A DNA stretch of 27,873 nt from Rachicladosporium sp. CCFEE 5018 (GCA_002077045.2 KZ111158.1:1-27873); one strand, 5' to 3'. Positions 9,217-19,912 are shown, counted from the stretch's first letter. Notes: generated by a model from the sequence alone, not told the origin. Made by a program: numbers and translations.

Positions 9217-10624
9217 ATGACTAAGAACAGAGTTGTCCATGCTTTGCAGGCAAAGCAGACGAACGAAGAGATCGACGGCAAAGCTTCGTACGGCAAATGG
9301 TCAAATGTTGACCTTGAGCCTACTCCTCTAACTGCTCGGAACTGGTCTGGCTGGTACTTCTTCGCCTTCCAATTCAGCATTGCCTTCTCGCCGACAACGT
9401 ATAACATCGGCTCGAGTCTCTTCGCCATCGGCCTCACCTGGTGGACTATTGTTATCGCAAGCTTCGTTGGTACTGGACTCTGCTGCATCGTCATCTTCTT
9501 CAACTCTCGAAGCGCCACTTGGTATCACATCGGCTTTCCTGTTTACGCTCGGATATCGGCCGGCATCTATGGCTCATTATTCTTCATCTTCATTCGGATG
9601 ATCGTGGCGATCGTCTACATGGGCACGCAAACCTACTACGCGAGTCGCATGATGGATGTCTCCTTGCGATGCGTCTTTGGACACCAATGGACCGACATTC
9701 CCAACTCACTTCCGAAGTCAGCTGGCATCACTACATCACAGATGGTAGCTTTCTTCATCACATGGCTGTTGCAGTTCCCGTTTGCATGGCTGCATCCAAG
9801 CAAAGCTGGTCCACTGTTTGTGGTGAAGTCTTTCCTGTCACCAGTCGCGTATACCGCTACCATGATCTGGGCTCTGGTCAAATTTGACAGCGTGAACCTC
9901 AATCTAGCCAAGAAGACCGTCTCTGGTGGACAGCTGGGCTGGAACTTCATGCGGGCGATCAACACCGTTGTCAGTGGGGTGGTGCCGCCGATGGTGAATA
10001 TTGCGGATCTCGCGCGCTATGGGAATCGCCCGCGCGATGTGTGGCCTTTGGTAGCCGGTCTGTTCATCAGCAAGCCCGCCGTTATCCTGATCGGCCTTTT
10101 CACCACCGCAGCAGGTGCAAAGCACTTTGGCGTGGCCAACTGGAATCTCTGGGACCTCTACGGCCTCATTCTCGATGAGTTCTGGGGTCCTGGTACACGC
10201 ACATTGATCTTCCTGGGAGCGATCGTTCAGTGCTTTGCCACCATCGTCACAAATGTCTCTAGCAACGCGATACCGATTGGCTGTGACCTGAACGGGCTGT
10301 TCCCGAAGTACTTCACGATCGTCCGAGGAATGATACTCTGTCACATTCTCGTCTGGCCGGTCGCACCCTGGCTCCTCATCAACTCAGCTCAGAACTTTCT
10401 CACTTTCTTGGGCTCGTACCTGTGTTTCATCTCACCAATCGTTGCAGTCATGATAGTCGACTACTGGATTGCACGACGTGGCAATGTTCACGTTCCCTCG
10501 CTATACCGGCCTGAAGTGGGTTCGCCATACTACTATACCAAGGGAGTCAACTTCCGTGCCTACGTCGCCTGGGTATGCGGTGTCGTCTTAGTCATCTCAG
10601 GTATCTCGGGTGCTATCAAGCCAG
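9217..10624 (+). CDS. NCS1 (Fur-type) permease, 3' end lost in gap (copy 1)
   Basis: 469 codons from the ATG at 9217 to the N run. The protein is a nucleobase:cation symporter-1 of the plasma membrane. N-terminal cytosolic SYGKWSNVDLEPTPLTARNW matches the family's 'N-D-x-P...R-W' entry, followed by about 12 membrane segments including the GSSLFAIGLTWW, HIGFPVYARISAGIYGS and VNIADLARYGNRPRDVWPL regions. The pattern WTDIPNSLPKSAGITTSQM is typical of the fungal Fur (uracil/uridine/allantoin) subgroup. The TTG at 9175 is not the start; copy 2 also opens at the equivalent ATG. The missing C-terminus (about 137 residues in copy 2) falls in or beyond the gap. Substrate is not determinable from sequence alone. 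Confidence 0.9.
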
Positions 10625-10724
10625 NNNNNNNNNNNNNNNNNNNNNNNNNNNNNNNNNNNNNNNNNNNNNNNNNNNNNNNNNNNNNNNNNNNNNNNNNNNN
10701 NNNNNNNNNNNNNNNNNNNNNNNN
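10625..10724. other. Assembly gap (100 N)
   Basis: Exactly 100 unknown bases, the conventional length for a gap of unknown size. Left of it is the 3' part of the permease reading right; right of it is an acyl-CoA oxidase reading left. Both genes are cut by the gap, so real sequence is missing. It is also the exact right-hand limit of repeat copy 1. Confidence 0.99.
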
Positions 10725-11343
10725 ACAACTGCGCCATCACCACGGCAAAGTTGGCAGTGCGCCCAAGCGAACCAATCCACCACTTTGAGGATGTGAGCGT
10801 TGGCGAGTGAATCGTGAAAGTCTTGTCCTCAGGATTCCACGTTGCAGTCGTCTCCAGCCCGCGCACGTTGGAACCATGTCCCAGCTCAGTCTGTGCATAG
10901 CACCCGATGTACTTGTACTCCTGCGCCGGCTCGAGGAAGCGCTTGTGCTGCTCCGCATTGCCCTGACCTTGAAGCGTAATCAAGAACATGCTCTCATGCA
11001 GCCCATATGGACCCGGCTCCGAGATGAGCTCATTGGCGCATTGCTTGTCGTCGTTCGTCCAGCCATGCTTGACATACAACTGGCGGAGCTTCTTCGCTCG
11101 TGCAAGCGCAGTCTCGAAGCGATCCACGCGGCCGGCGAAGTAATTCTGGGACTTGTCGAAGACTTTCTCCTGCTGCAGAATTGCAAGGATCTTGTGCTTG
11201 CGCTCAAGACCGGCTTTGGTGTGTAGGAATGTTGACAGAGCCGAAGTGTTGACCTTGGACTTCGCTCGTTCTTGTTCGAGAAGCTCCGAGCCTTGAGGCC
11301 CAGCGGGCTTGAGCTGCTTGACCCAGTCTGGTACGGTCGGCAT
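10725..11343 (-). CDS. Acyl-CoA oxidase, N-terminal part (3' end in gap)
   Basis: 206 codons from the ATG at 11343 to the N run. This is a peroxisomal-type acyl-CoA oxidase, the FAD enzyme that oxidises acyl-CoA to trans-2-enoyl-CoA and makes hydrogen peroxide in the first step of beta-oxidation. The diagnostic block is IGCYAQTELGHGSNVRGLET followed by HSPTLTSSKWWIGSLG, which is the FAD/substrate region of this family. The upstream part has the N-terminal helical domain (LSTFLHTKAGLERKHKI). Family members are about 650-720 residues, so roughly two thirds is missing, including the C-terminal domains and any peroxisomal targeting signal. No intron in the visible part. Confidence 0.9.
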
Positions 11344-11743
11344 CTTGGGAATAAGAGTATTGGTGATCCTCAGTGTAATGGGATCTCGATCGTCGTCCTA
11401 AGATCTTATGCTGAAGTCAAAGTTGACAGGATCTCGAATAATAAATGCATGACGATCTCACAGCGTCCAGACGAGGTCCAAGGCTCGGTAAGAAGTCAAC
11501 CTCGGCAGGCGCGAGTTCGGTGAGTGAGCCTGAGGCATCAATATGGATCGTGGTGGCGTTCTTGACTGGCCTCGGTGTTAAGTGTTTGGCATTGTGAGTG
11601 GAAGGAAGTGTGATGTCTTTGAAGTCTTGATTTGTCTCCTATGTAGCCGCTTGACGGGCACATATGTATGTACAGTGTCGACGCTCGCAGTCCTCCCCTT
11701 CCCTAAACTCCCATAAGGTACATCTACCTATCTGTACAACACG
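11344..11743. promoter_or_regulatory. Intergenic region upstream of acyl-CoA oxidase
   Basis: 400 bases between the acyl-CoA oxidase start and the stop of the lectin-acyltransferase gene; both genes read left. It should contain the oxidase promoter and the 3' end of the other gene. I see no repeat, no RNA gene and no clear oleate-response element. Confidence 0.45.
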
Positions 11744-14700
11744 CTATCCAAGAGGTCTGCCTTTCCCGGCACCATCTCGTCTTCGTTCCTCCCCACCCTT
11801 CCCCTCCACCTCATCCCTCCCCAGCGGCCAACTCGTCGGCCTCCACTCTTCCGGCTCCTGGCTAGCCCCGACCCATATACTCTTCGTCATCTCCTTTCCC
11901 AGCATCTCAATGGCCGGGGTAACAATCGGCAAACACGCGAAGAGCGCCACATAACATATTATTGCCGTTAACAGCATATTCAGCCAGTACGCCAGCCCGA
12001 GATCGGCAAACCAGACACAGACAAGACTGCCGATACTCCAGAATACGAGCCCGTGAATGAGGTACATCGTAAAGACGTGGGGAAACAGTAGGAGGAATGG
12101 CTTCGTAGAGAGGAACTTTTGCGTCCAGACACTGATCTCGACGATGAATTGCGACGCGACGCAGAAGACGAGACCGTTGAGTTTGGGCTCGGTGTACTCG
12201 GGGTAAGCGGCAAAAGGTGTGGCGCCAATGTTGAGCCCAGATTGGATCTCGGGGTGGATGCTGCGTTCGTTCGTGGAGAACGTGTAGCCGGTCCAGACAC
12301 TCAGCAGGTCGTTGCCCAGGGACACGAACACGAGTAGTGAGGCGGCTGTAAGGAGAGGGTACAGGATTAGAGGCGATGACTGGATCTTAGTCCGATATTT
12401 GTATGTGATGTCGAGGTCTGCGAGGAGTAGGCCGAACCAGAAGTAAGAGCCCCAGGAGAGGGCGTACCAGTTATTCACGACGCAGAAGGCGTAGTAGCCG
12501 AACCGCTTCCACGGTGTCTTGATCTCTGTGATCACGACTGCGCCGAGGAGGACCAGCCAGGTGTTCTGCAATTGCACAGGTATAGTCCACAGGACACCGG
12601 TACAAAAGTTCCAGGTGAGCTGTGGTGCAGCATTGGGGATTAGGTAGATCAGCTGCAGCGTCTCGTTGATGAACCAGCCAAAGTTCGGGTATACCCAAGT
12701 CGAAGGCCAGGTCGACCATGTGATGCTCGGGACATATTCCAGGTACTTGACAGCACCCACGTCCATCAAGAAGTACTCGAACACGATCACAGCGGCGATC
12801 GGGATCATCAAACGTGGCGTTCGTGATACGGTCTTCTCCGCAATGATCTTGAGATCAGCCTTGCGCAAGTAGGCTGTGGTCAGGAAGCGAGTGGATGTGG
12901 TGAAGAACAGGCCAACCCAGATGTCGTTCATCAAGAACGGCTCGATAGTGCGACGCGCCCATTGCTCGCTGTTGTAGTGTGCTGGAAGATACTCCATAAT
13001 CACTGAAGGTGTGTAGGTGAGCACCCAATGCGTGACCGACACCAAGATCGAGCAGAGTGCTACGAGACCGGCAAGATAATCCACTCGCTGCCGTTTCACC
13101 GGCGAAGCGACAGCGGACTTTGCCGTCGGATCGACGGTCTCCACAGCTCTTGCAGCATCGTGTGCGCCCGGGTTTGCACCCGCCAGACCAGCCGCCTCTT
13201 CCGTAGCGACATTGCGGCCAGCGACGTGCACGCCCTTCTCGCGATGATCCGGTTGCGAAGCATAAGCCATGTTGATATCGCTAGTACTGACTGCAGGAGT
13301 CCAGGCAGTGGTACCACTGTACCGCGCGCTCGAGTGCGTAGACGTGGCCGCTCCGCCAGGGAAAGCACCGCTCTGGCCGAGTGTGGAGGTGCTCGTGCCG
13401 CCTGGATATTGACGTGCATCGTCGTATGGCGTAGGAAGTACATCCCACTGCAATGCATTTGCGGCGTATGAGCCTCGCTGCGCGAGCAACGGCTGTGTAC
13501 TACCAGCCGTGACGTGCTGCTGCAGCTCCGGTCGTGACTTCCTTGGTGTAGCGATATCGCCACCTTCCTTGCCGTCATTGGAGCCACTTAACCTAGTGAG
13601 CTCCATATCCGACTGGTGAGCCTTGTGCATGGCTGGGCGCGACACATCCTTCCTACGCACCGCTCGCCGAGTAAACCCGAAAGCGAATAACACAGCGGTC
13701 AAGGCTACACTCGCGATCGCCAGTGCAATGGCAGCGATACTAGGCTTGTTATCTCTATTCACAGCATGCAACTCCTCGTACGACTCCATAGCCTGGTCTG
13801 AATATGGCGAAGTCAACCTCAGCGTTGTATCCTCAGTCGAACACAACATAACCACGGAGCAGTCGGCCGGCATACCCAGCTCCGTCGATAGCGAAGAGTT
13901 GAAGAAGCTCCTCACCCAGCCCAGTGCAGCTCCGGAAGTATTAGCTGGCGGACCTTGCATATACGCCGGATCTCCATTGGACCAATGCTTGATCTCCAGG
14001 CTCATCGGCATTGTCCAATTGGTCGCAGCCAGTGTTCTTGTCTTGACCGGTCCGATATACCACTCAAACCCCTCTCCGCTCCAGTCCATCCGGTACTCCC
14101 AGAAGTTCCACCAGTCTGCATTGTAGCCAGCATTGTCGTCGAGCAGAATGGTGTAGTTCAGGCAATTGGCCGGGTCGGGCGCGAGCGAGTTCACAGTCGT
14201 TGCGAACCTCGCCGTATTCCCCGAGTCATCCATGTTCAGCAAATCCAGTTCCGCTGAACTGCTCTCGTTGTGCATCAGCCGCATGGTCATCGCCGAGCCG
14301 CCACTCGCATAAGGTGCGGCCGGCTTTGCCAGCATGCGAAATGACCCATACTGTATATCCTGCCTCTTCGTCTTCAACTCCGCTCCACTGACAAGATGAT
14401 TGTCGACCCTGAAGCCAGTTACGTTCAAGTTCAGCCAGCCGGGCGAGAGGTTCCATGTTGAGCCATTCGACCAGAAGGCATTTGAAGGAGAGGCGCCTTG
14501 CAGGTAGTATACCAGGTAGCCCCTCTCATATTTGTGGGCGAAGTCACCAAGAGCGAAGTCCAGAGGGACTGTCTCTGTCTCGTTAAAGTACACTACCAGG
14601 CTGTCGGTATACGTGCGACTTGTGAGGGGATCGAGGAAGCCGCAGTGGCAGTCTGCGGGGGCGAGTGATGGCGGAACCTGTGTCTCTATAGGTGCTGGTT

Positions 14701-14944
14701 CCGTTGCTGAGGCGGAGGTGGGAATTTGGGTGTCCGTGGGTGATACTTCTGCTTCGCCAGATGTGGTCGGGACCTCACTATCTGTGGGCTCTGCTGCTAC
14801 CGTGGAGGAGAAAGTGGAGGGCGCAGTGACGAGATCCCCATCACGATCGCCGCCAATCTCGGTGGTGGTGGCATCCTGGCCCAGCGCAAGGCTGAACAGC
14901 AGCGCATGTGTGAGCAGTGCGGGTGGCAGCCAGGACAGATGCAT
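11744..14944 (-). CDS. Lectin/GH16-like ectodomain fused to acyltransferase-3 domain
   Basis: An intron-free 1066-residue ORF. Order of parts: signal peptide (1 to about 22); Ser/Thr/Pro-rich stalk (to about 97); a concanavalin-A-like GH16-type domain (about 98-370) with QYGSFRMLAKPA, the ELDLL strand at 232-236, WEYRMDWSGEGFEWYIGPV and MPMSLEIKHWSNGDP, and many N-glycosylation sites; one membrane segment (about 402-423); a low-complexity cytosolic linker (about 425-610); and a multipass acyltransferase-3 domain (about 618-1010) opening KRQRVDYLAGLVALCSILVS with a His near 639. The GH16 catalytic signature E-x-D-x-(x)-E is degenerate: Glu232 and Asp234 are present but the second Glu is replaced (Leu236/Asn237), suggesting glycan binding, not cleavage. 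The start at 14944 gives the signal peptide; the ORF open to 15139 is not supported because copy 1 has an indel there. Inferred role: acylation of an extracellular or cell-wall polysaccharide. Confidence 0.8.
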   Translation of the reverse strand: MHLSWLPPALLTHALLFSLALGQDATTTEIGGDRDGDLVTAPSTFSSTVAAEPTDSEVPTTSGEAEVSPTDTQIPTSASATEPAPIETQVPPSLAPADCHCGFLDPLTSRTYTDSLVVYFNETETVPLDFALGDFAHKYERGYLVYYLQGASPSNAFWSNGSTWNLSPGWLNLNVTGFRVDNHLVSGAELKTKRQDIQYGSFRMLAKPAAPYASGGSAMTMRLMHNESSSAELDLLNMDDSGNTARFATTVNSLAPDPANCLNYTILLDDNAGYNADWWNFWEYRMDWSGEGFEWYIGPVKTRTLAATNWTMPMSLEIKHWSNGDPAYMQGPPANTSGAALGWVRSFFNSSLSTELGMPADCSVVMLCSTEDTTLRLTSPYSDQAMESYEELHAVNRDNKPSIAAIALAIASVALTAVLFAFGFTRRAVRRKDVSRPAMHKAHQSDMELTRLSGSNDGKEGGDIATPRKSRPELQQHVTAGSTQPLLAQRGSYAANALQWDVLPTPYDDARQYPGGTSTSTLGQSGAFPGGAATSTHSSARYSGTTAWTPAVSTSDINMAYASQPDHREKGVHVAGRNVATEEAAGLAGANPGAHDAARAVETVDPTAKSAVASPVKRQRVDYLAGLVALCSILVSVTHWVLTYTPSVIMEYLPAHYNSEQWARRTIEPFLMNDIWVGLFFTTSTRFLTTAYLRKADLKIIAEKTVSRTPRLMIPIAAVIVFEYFLMDVGAVKYLEYVPSITWSTWPSTWVYPNFGWFINETLQLIYLIPNAAPQLTWNFCTGVLWTIPVQLQNTWLVLLGAVVITEIKTPWKRFGYYAFCVVNNWYALSWGSYFWFGLLLADLDITYKYRTKIQSSPLILYPLLTAASLLVFVSLGNDLLSVWTGYTFSTNERSIHPEIQSGLNIGATPFAAYPEYTEPKLNGLVFCVASQFIVEISVWTQKFLSTKPFLLLFPHVFTMYLIHGLVFWSIGSLVCVWFADLGLAYWLNMLLTAIICYVALFACLPIVTPAIEMLGKEMTKSIWVGASQEPEEWRPTSWPLGRDEVEGKGGEERRRDGAGKGRPLG

Positions 14945-16062
14945 AGCTAGGTGTGCGGTAGCGACAGTGGTAACATCACGAGCCTGTCGAGACCTTGCCC
15001 AAGAGAAAGCAATGCTACGTTCTTGCAGTACAACGATTCGAGGTCGATTTCTAGCCCCATACCCACTGCCGTTGAAGTCCAGCCTTGTCATGTGCAGTAC
15101 TCCACACCTATCGACTCGCCCAGGGCACGCATCACGCACGAAGGATCAAGTGCAGTTCTTCCAAGGCCGTAGTCCGTCCTGGCCAACGCCCGCCAAGGTC
15201 CAATTATAATGCCGAGCCGGCGCCGGCTAGCATTAATCAAGCCTCTGGGACAAAGGGATCTACGCTGCATGCTTGTCATGCACCCAAGGCAGGGTTCACG
15301 GGCGTACCAAGCAAGATTCGAGCTTTTTGCGTCGTCAGCAAGTTATCTCAGCGCTGCTGCCAAGATCTTGTCCTGAGGCTGCATGTGAGCTGCAGCAGGT
15401 CATCTTTACATGCAAGGCTGGGATGGGAATCATGCGATGATGATGGAGGATCGAATGACCGCGGCCGAGGCTGAGCATCTTGCCCGCTTTCACTACCAAC
15501 AAGCGAAGACGCCTCACCGGCGAAGATAGGCCCAACATCTTGGCGGAGATATGTCCGCCCCCATCGCGCAATCGGCCTGGGGCCGTCCATGGTATCTATT
15601 TCGTCGTAAAATGCCCGATTCGCCTTGCACTATCGAGCACCACCACGCGTTCTCGCCTACGGAATATTACCTGCAGCTGTCTCATATGCACGGCCGGAGG
15701 CTCTCCACTTTGCAGTCCGGCTTCCGAGATTGCCAATCAATCTCTGATATCGCGTGGTCCACAACTTAGCACGAGTGCCGAGTCGGTAAATGGGACGCGA
15801 CGAACAGACTCGATAGGTGTTTGAGATGTGCCGGAAGCCATGCTGTGTGCCGGGGATGAAGCGAGGTGTTGATGCCTATAGAGGCGAATGCCGTTACGCG
15901 GGTGATCCTAGGACATCGAGAACAGAAGTATCATGTGGTGCTTAGCAATGAATCGATGTGCAGCAGAAGGATATATGCTGTGAATTGGTTCGATGGCCGT
16001 TTGTATATATCACTACGTCCAACCCAACTCCATCGCTTATGTAAAGATATCCAACAAATGCG
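14945..16062. other. Intergenic region, 1.1 kb (copy 2)
   Basis: Counterpart of 326-1446. It differs from copy 1 by scattered substitutions and short indels, including loss of a few bases near 15665 (copy 1 has an extra ACAATACAGT-like stretch). Open frames do not survive these indels consistently. It contains the palindrome block at 15199-15228 and otherwise nothing I recognise. Confidence 0.6.
15199..15228 (-). promoter_or_regulatory. 14-bp perfect palindrome beside CCAAT/AT-rich stretch (copy 2)
   Basis: Same block as at 579-608: CCAATTATAAT followed by AGCCGGCGCCGGCT (15215-15228), about 255-285 bases upstream of the lectin-acyltransferase ATG at 14944. It is conserved where flanking bases differ between copies. 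Confidence 0.35.
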
Positions 16063-17550
16063 CTAAAAACTCCCCAACATAACCCCAACCTGTGCATACA
16101 CATCCACTCCCGCTCCCACGAGCAGCATGAGCGGCCACACCAGCAACACACTGGGAAACGTCCAGCCCTTGGGCGCAAACTCGGATGCCGCGTGATGTAC
16201 CATCGCTATCGTGCCGAACAGACACAGTAGCCCAGATGCTATGAGCCATATCGATATGTGGTAAGGGAAGAATATTTGCGTTGAAAACTCCGCTGCCGAG
16301 TTCGGAGGGTTAACGATGAGCATTGCGAGCGCGAGGGAGAAGTATTGTAGTATTGCGTGCGATCCCAGGCGTTGGAGGAGGAGGGTGTAGAAGATGCACA
16401 TGCGTTGTTTGAATGTGCGTTTTGGTGCCGTGGCCGGCGAGGCGGATTTCTCGGATGTTGATGCGGTGGATTTCGCTTTCGTGAATATGAGGCTCAGGTA
16501 TCGCATGCTGGCAGTCCATTGCACAGCCTCGCGAAGCTGCATGCGCATGCTTCCGACAAGACTGTGCGGACATTCGGTGTAGGTTATCACACTCATGTCG
16601 TAGACTGACTTTGAGTTCTGAGCTAATGCAGAGAATGCGAGTGCGACGCTATTCTTTCGTGGTGACGCGGACGCTGCTGCCCTCATTACATTCTGCAGTA
16701 CGATCGTTCGTCCATACACTGGGACACCGGAGGATATAGGTGTCTCCCATGTGACTGTCCGGCCAGGGAGTATGAGGCAATGCGTGGCGTCATGCTGTAG
16801 AGAAGCCAGAGAAGACCATGCTGCCCGGAAAATTCCAGCACCCTTGCGCCTTGTCAGCACCGTCCGACTCTGAATGAGGTCGATGTTCTTGTTTGCCGCG
16901 AGTCTATCGACTGCGTGCCTGATCGCGTGCGGGTGAGGTCGTTGGTTGCCTGTCAGGACCGCAGTGATCTCGGGCAAAGGACCGTGTTGTCGGTCCTGAG
17001 TGTAGCACAGGTGACGGAACAGTGCGGTGTTGTCATGCTCGCGTGGCAGGACTGTGATTCGTAGCTTCTCCGTCGGGTAGACAGTCTTCGCTCGTAGCAG
17101 TATCTCGTCGTCAAAGCTGCCTCTCGAAGACTCCTCAATGATGAGCTCTACGAAGGGCAATTTGGGGTCGTCGAGCAATCCCGAGTTCGCTGTCTTTGCA
17201 ATCGTCTTCCGTCCATGTTTGAGCAGCGATAATCCATCAAAGGCCTCCATGACTGTGATGCTCGCAAGTGATGTCCCGATCGTAAGGTACAGGAACCAAA
17301 ACACCTTAGTTCCCTCTGTGGGCAGCATCGTGTAAACCGAGACCGAGAACAAGAAGTAAGCGACGATAAAGATCCTGGGTGACCAACGCAATATCACGCC
17401 AGCGATGCCCGCTGGCCTCGTCGAGTTATGCTTTGGTGATGCATTGCCATACGACGAGTTTTCTGTTGCTGGTAGCGTAGCACTCTCCTCGTCGTGATCG
17501 AAACTCGACGGCTGCCGATGAACCTCGAAGTCGCCCTCCGAAAGCCCCAT
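16063..17550 (-). CDS. GT2-like multipass membrane protein, divergent (copy 2)
   Basis: 495 residues, same length and frame as copy 1 (1447-2934), so the ORF is maintained. The differences are mostly conservative or in the polar N-terminus (MGLSEGDFEV against MGHSEGDFVV). Topology is two N-terminal membrane segments, a cytosolic GT2-like region, and three or four C-terminal segments ending VDVYAQVGVMLGSF. As in copy 1, canonical GT2 DxD and QxxRW residues are not apparent. The intact ORF in both copies suggests a retained function, possibly non-catalytic or with altered chemistry. Stop at 16063, about 1.1 kb from the lectin-acyltransferase gene; divergent from the (broken) acyltransferase at 18439. 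Confidence 0.6.
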   Translation of the reverse strand: MGLSEGDFEVHRQPSSFDHDEESATLPATENSSYGNASPKHNSTRPAGIAGVILRWSPRIFIVAYFLFSVSVYTMLPTEGTKVFWFLYLTIGTSLASITVMEAFDGLSLLKHGRKTIAKTANSGLLDDPKLPFVELIIEESSRGSFDDEILLRAKTVYPTEKLRITVLPREHDNTALFRHLCYTQDRQHGPLPEITAVLTGNQRPHPHAIRHAVDRLAANKNIDLIQSRTVLTRRKGAGIFRAAWSSLASLQHDATHCLILPGRTVTWETPISSGVPVYGRTIVLQNVMRAAASASPRKNSVALAFSALAQNSKSVYDMSVITYTECPHSLVGSMRMQLREAVQWTASMRYLSLIFTKAKSTASTSEKSASPATAPKRTFKQRMCIFYTLLLQRLGSHAILQYFSLALAMLIVNPPNSAAEFSTQIFFPYHISIWLIASGLLCLFGTIAMVHHAASEFAPKGWTFPSVLLVWPLMLLVGAGVDVYAQVGVMLGSF

Positions 17551-18438
17551 ATTTCAGATCGAGAGTACTCCAACACTCCAGCGACGTCAACGTATCCTCA
17601 AGAGATCATCAATGCAGACAGCTCTCCGCATTGCCAAAACAATTGTACTGGAAAGAAGAATGAGTCAAGGTCGCCCCCAACCACCAACATGATCAACCAC
17701 AATTCTGCAGTTCCTACCAAGCTTCTCTCACAATGCGGGCTTCGGCTCATGACGAAAGATGGCAGAGAGTGCTCGATACACGCCACAGCTTGGCTCGTCA
17801 TATGCACGGCTCCGCACGGACTACCTGCAGATAACGCGCTCAAGCGACCCATTGGCCCCAGCACACGACAAATCTCCGTTCCTGGCATCGCCGTCTAGCT
17901 ACTGTCTGTTATGATTATGGATGCATTGTTGGCGCGTGCCAACATGAGAGCTCGCCGTGGCAGTGACCGCGCGCACGTTCGTCTTGGCATCGTAGAACAG
18001 CAAGAACCCAAGAAGCACATGGCTGCCGATTACCCGGGGGCTAAGTCTGGTCTGTGAGCATTCTTTTCTCGTCCGCCTTCCTGATGCCGCGAAGGGCTCC
18101 GCAGGATTTAGATCTTGCCGATGAGACCCGGCGAACTCTCTTGGGACTTGGCTTTCGCCGACGCCACAGAGTGTGCATGGAGGCACTTTGACCAACACTC
18201 CACTACTGGACTGCAGCTCACGGATCTGTTGTGTGTGGAGAGATCGGCGTGGCATTCTTGGAGCGAATTACTGAGAGAGTAATGGGCTAATGGCTGAGAC
18301 ACACCACGACGCGTATGTGTAATCGACTCATCATAGCAAAGGACTGTGAAGACTGCAGCCTGAGGCGTGAAGCTCATCGTCGTCTTGCAGCATTACACGA
18401 GACTTGACTCCTGGTGTTGCTTGAGAACGGAGCCCAGC
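17551..18438. promoter_or_regulatory. Bidirectional intergenic region (copy 2)
   Basis: Counterpart of 2935-3818, between the divergent GT2-like and acyltransferase genes. It has several short indels relative to copy 1, yet long identical tracts (for example around 17740-17850). No gene is supported here. Confidence 0.5.
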
Positions 18439-19912
18439 ATGGAGCCTCGGAAAGACTACGATGGCCCGTCGCTGTCGACGAACAGCAGCAATGTTCCACC
18501 TGTGGACCACGAAAAGCACTCGAAAGGGTTCCTCTCCTCACTATCCTCGAGGATACCCGGCCGATCGAGCGAGTCCACAACCTTACGACCCTACGATGAA
18601 TCTCAAGACTACCTCCTCGGTGTGCGAGGCTGTCTAGTGCCCATGGCTTTCTGCTGGACGTTCCTCCAGACGTTCGTCCCAGCTGCTGTCAAAGCCTCCG
18701 CAAATACCACGGGCGAAACGTGGGAGCTGGCTCTCCGCAAATCCCTATCGCTTCTCTTCTGGAACGACACCCTAATCTACGGCTCCATCGTCTTCCTCTC
18801 CGCTCGAACGATATGCGTGCCCTTCCTCCTGGATCCCACGAAAGCCACGCTCGCGGGTAGCGTCTTCCGACGAGGCTTCAGTCTCTGGCTTCCCGTGGCA
18901 GCAACGCTGATCATCGTTTACGGCGTCTTCACGCACGCGATGGGAGGGAATCAATACCTGGTTGACTTCGCCGCGCTAACTGGCAATACTTCCATGATCA
19001 CTGGTCTCTACATTATCCCCTCCAGTCTCGCGAACTTCAACGCAATCTTCATGACTTTCTGGATTACCTACGGCTTTCAAACGCAAGCTGGAAGCTGGGC
19101 GTTCCCGACGCAGATGCTCTGGATCATCAGTGTGGTGTTTCAGCAGAGCTACACGGTCTTCATGTCCATGACCATCATACCCTACACGCGACAACGATGG
19201 CGGGTGTACGGAGCGTTTGCCTTCATCGCAACGGCATGGTGGGTTTATTCCTGGGCGTGGTACAGCATCACCGGTCTTCTCATTGCGGATGCAGTGATGC
19301 ACATGGGCATGCGGCCGGGGCAGTCTGGTACTTCATTCTTCATGGGTAAGCTTAGGGTGCCATTCTGGATGGTTGGGGTAGTATTCATGGCTGCTGGTTT
19401 CGCGATGCAATTTGTCTGGGTTGCTGTGCGACCAGACTTGATGAACGAGGAACTCTACTACCACACGGGTATCTACCTAACTGGTGGCATCCAGTACGGC
19501 ATTGATGTGTCGACTGCACAAATTCGTGCGGACTGTTATCTGATCATTACCGGATTCTAGCTGATGCTCGAGACTTCGTCGATTCTGCAATCAATCTTCC
19601 GAATGAAGTTTCTCGTTCTGCTGGGCAGACGATCGCTGAGTATGTCCCACTTCTCTCTTCACTTTCCTCCCTCATGACTGACAGTCCGCATCAGGCTACT
19701 TCCTCACCCAAAGCATCATAATCTATACGCTTGGCATACAGCTCGCCACGAACACCATGGCAGGCGACGTCTCTAAGTTACCGCGTGCAAGGGGTATAGC
19801 ATTCGTAGCTACGCTATTTGTTAGCATCGTGGCTGCGGAGGCAATGTACTGGGTTGTCGAGAGGCCATCTAGATCGCTTGGTCGGAAAGCGTGGGATTGG
19901 ATCAGAGAGTGA
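18439..19912 (+). pseudogene. Acyltransferase-3-like gene with nonsense codon (copy 2)
   Basis: Same structure as the intact copy at 3819-5291: exons 18439-19639 and 19695-19912. Codon 374 is TAG (19558-19560) where copy 1 has TGG (Trp) in ITGFWLILE. Nothing else is broken: the remaining frame, the intron signals and the C-terminal exon (YFLTQSIIIYTLGIQLA) are preserved. Translation would stop after 373 residues, losing the last membrane segments. The change is G to A on the coding strand, CpA to TpA on the other. It may be a recent null allele, a decayed duplicate or a single-base error. Confidence 0.8.
19640..19694 (+). other. Intron in acyltransferase gene (copy 2)
   Basis: 55 nt, donor GTATGT at 19640, branch site CTGAC, acceptor CAG at 19692-19694. 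The body has diverged from copy 1 (54 nt) with a length change, while the splice signals are kept, which supports it being a real intron. Confidence 0.85.

Larger units (their letters stand above)
1..10624 (+). repeat. Long direct repeat, copy 1
   Basis: This stretch is collinear with 14620-25257. Position 1 pairs with 14620 (offset 14619) and 10624 pairs with 25257 (offset 14633), so only small indels separate the copies. All genes have the same order and orientation in both. Divergence is patchy: four substitutions in the first 325 bases, clearly more in the intergenic regions and at the start of the permease, and about 185 identical bases at 10440-10624. Substitutions include many transversions. 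The repeat ends exactly where the N run begins, and its left end lies outside the window. Confidence 0.97.

Noticed and set aside
10575..10810. Frames reading through the N run as single proteins
   Set aside because: The N run is of unknown length; permease and acyl-CoA oxidase lie on opposite strands, so no protein spans it.
14945..15139. N-terminal extension of the lectin-acyltransferase ORF (extra 65 residues)
   Set aside because: It would bury the clear signal peptide, and copy 1 has a single-base indel near 401 that breaks this frame while everything downstream of the ATG at 325 stays in register.
14532..15209. 225-codon plus-strand frame antisense to the lectin-acyltransferase N-terminus
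   Set aside because: It is the mirror of a Ser/Thr/Pro-rich coding stretch; no ATG-supported product or family match.
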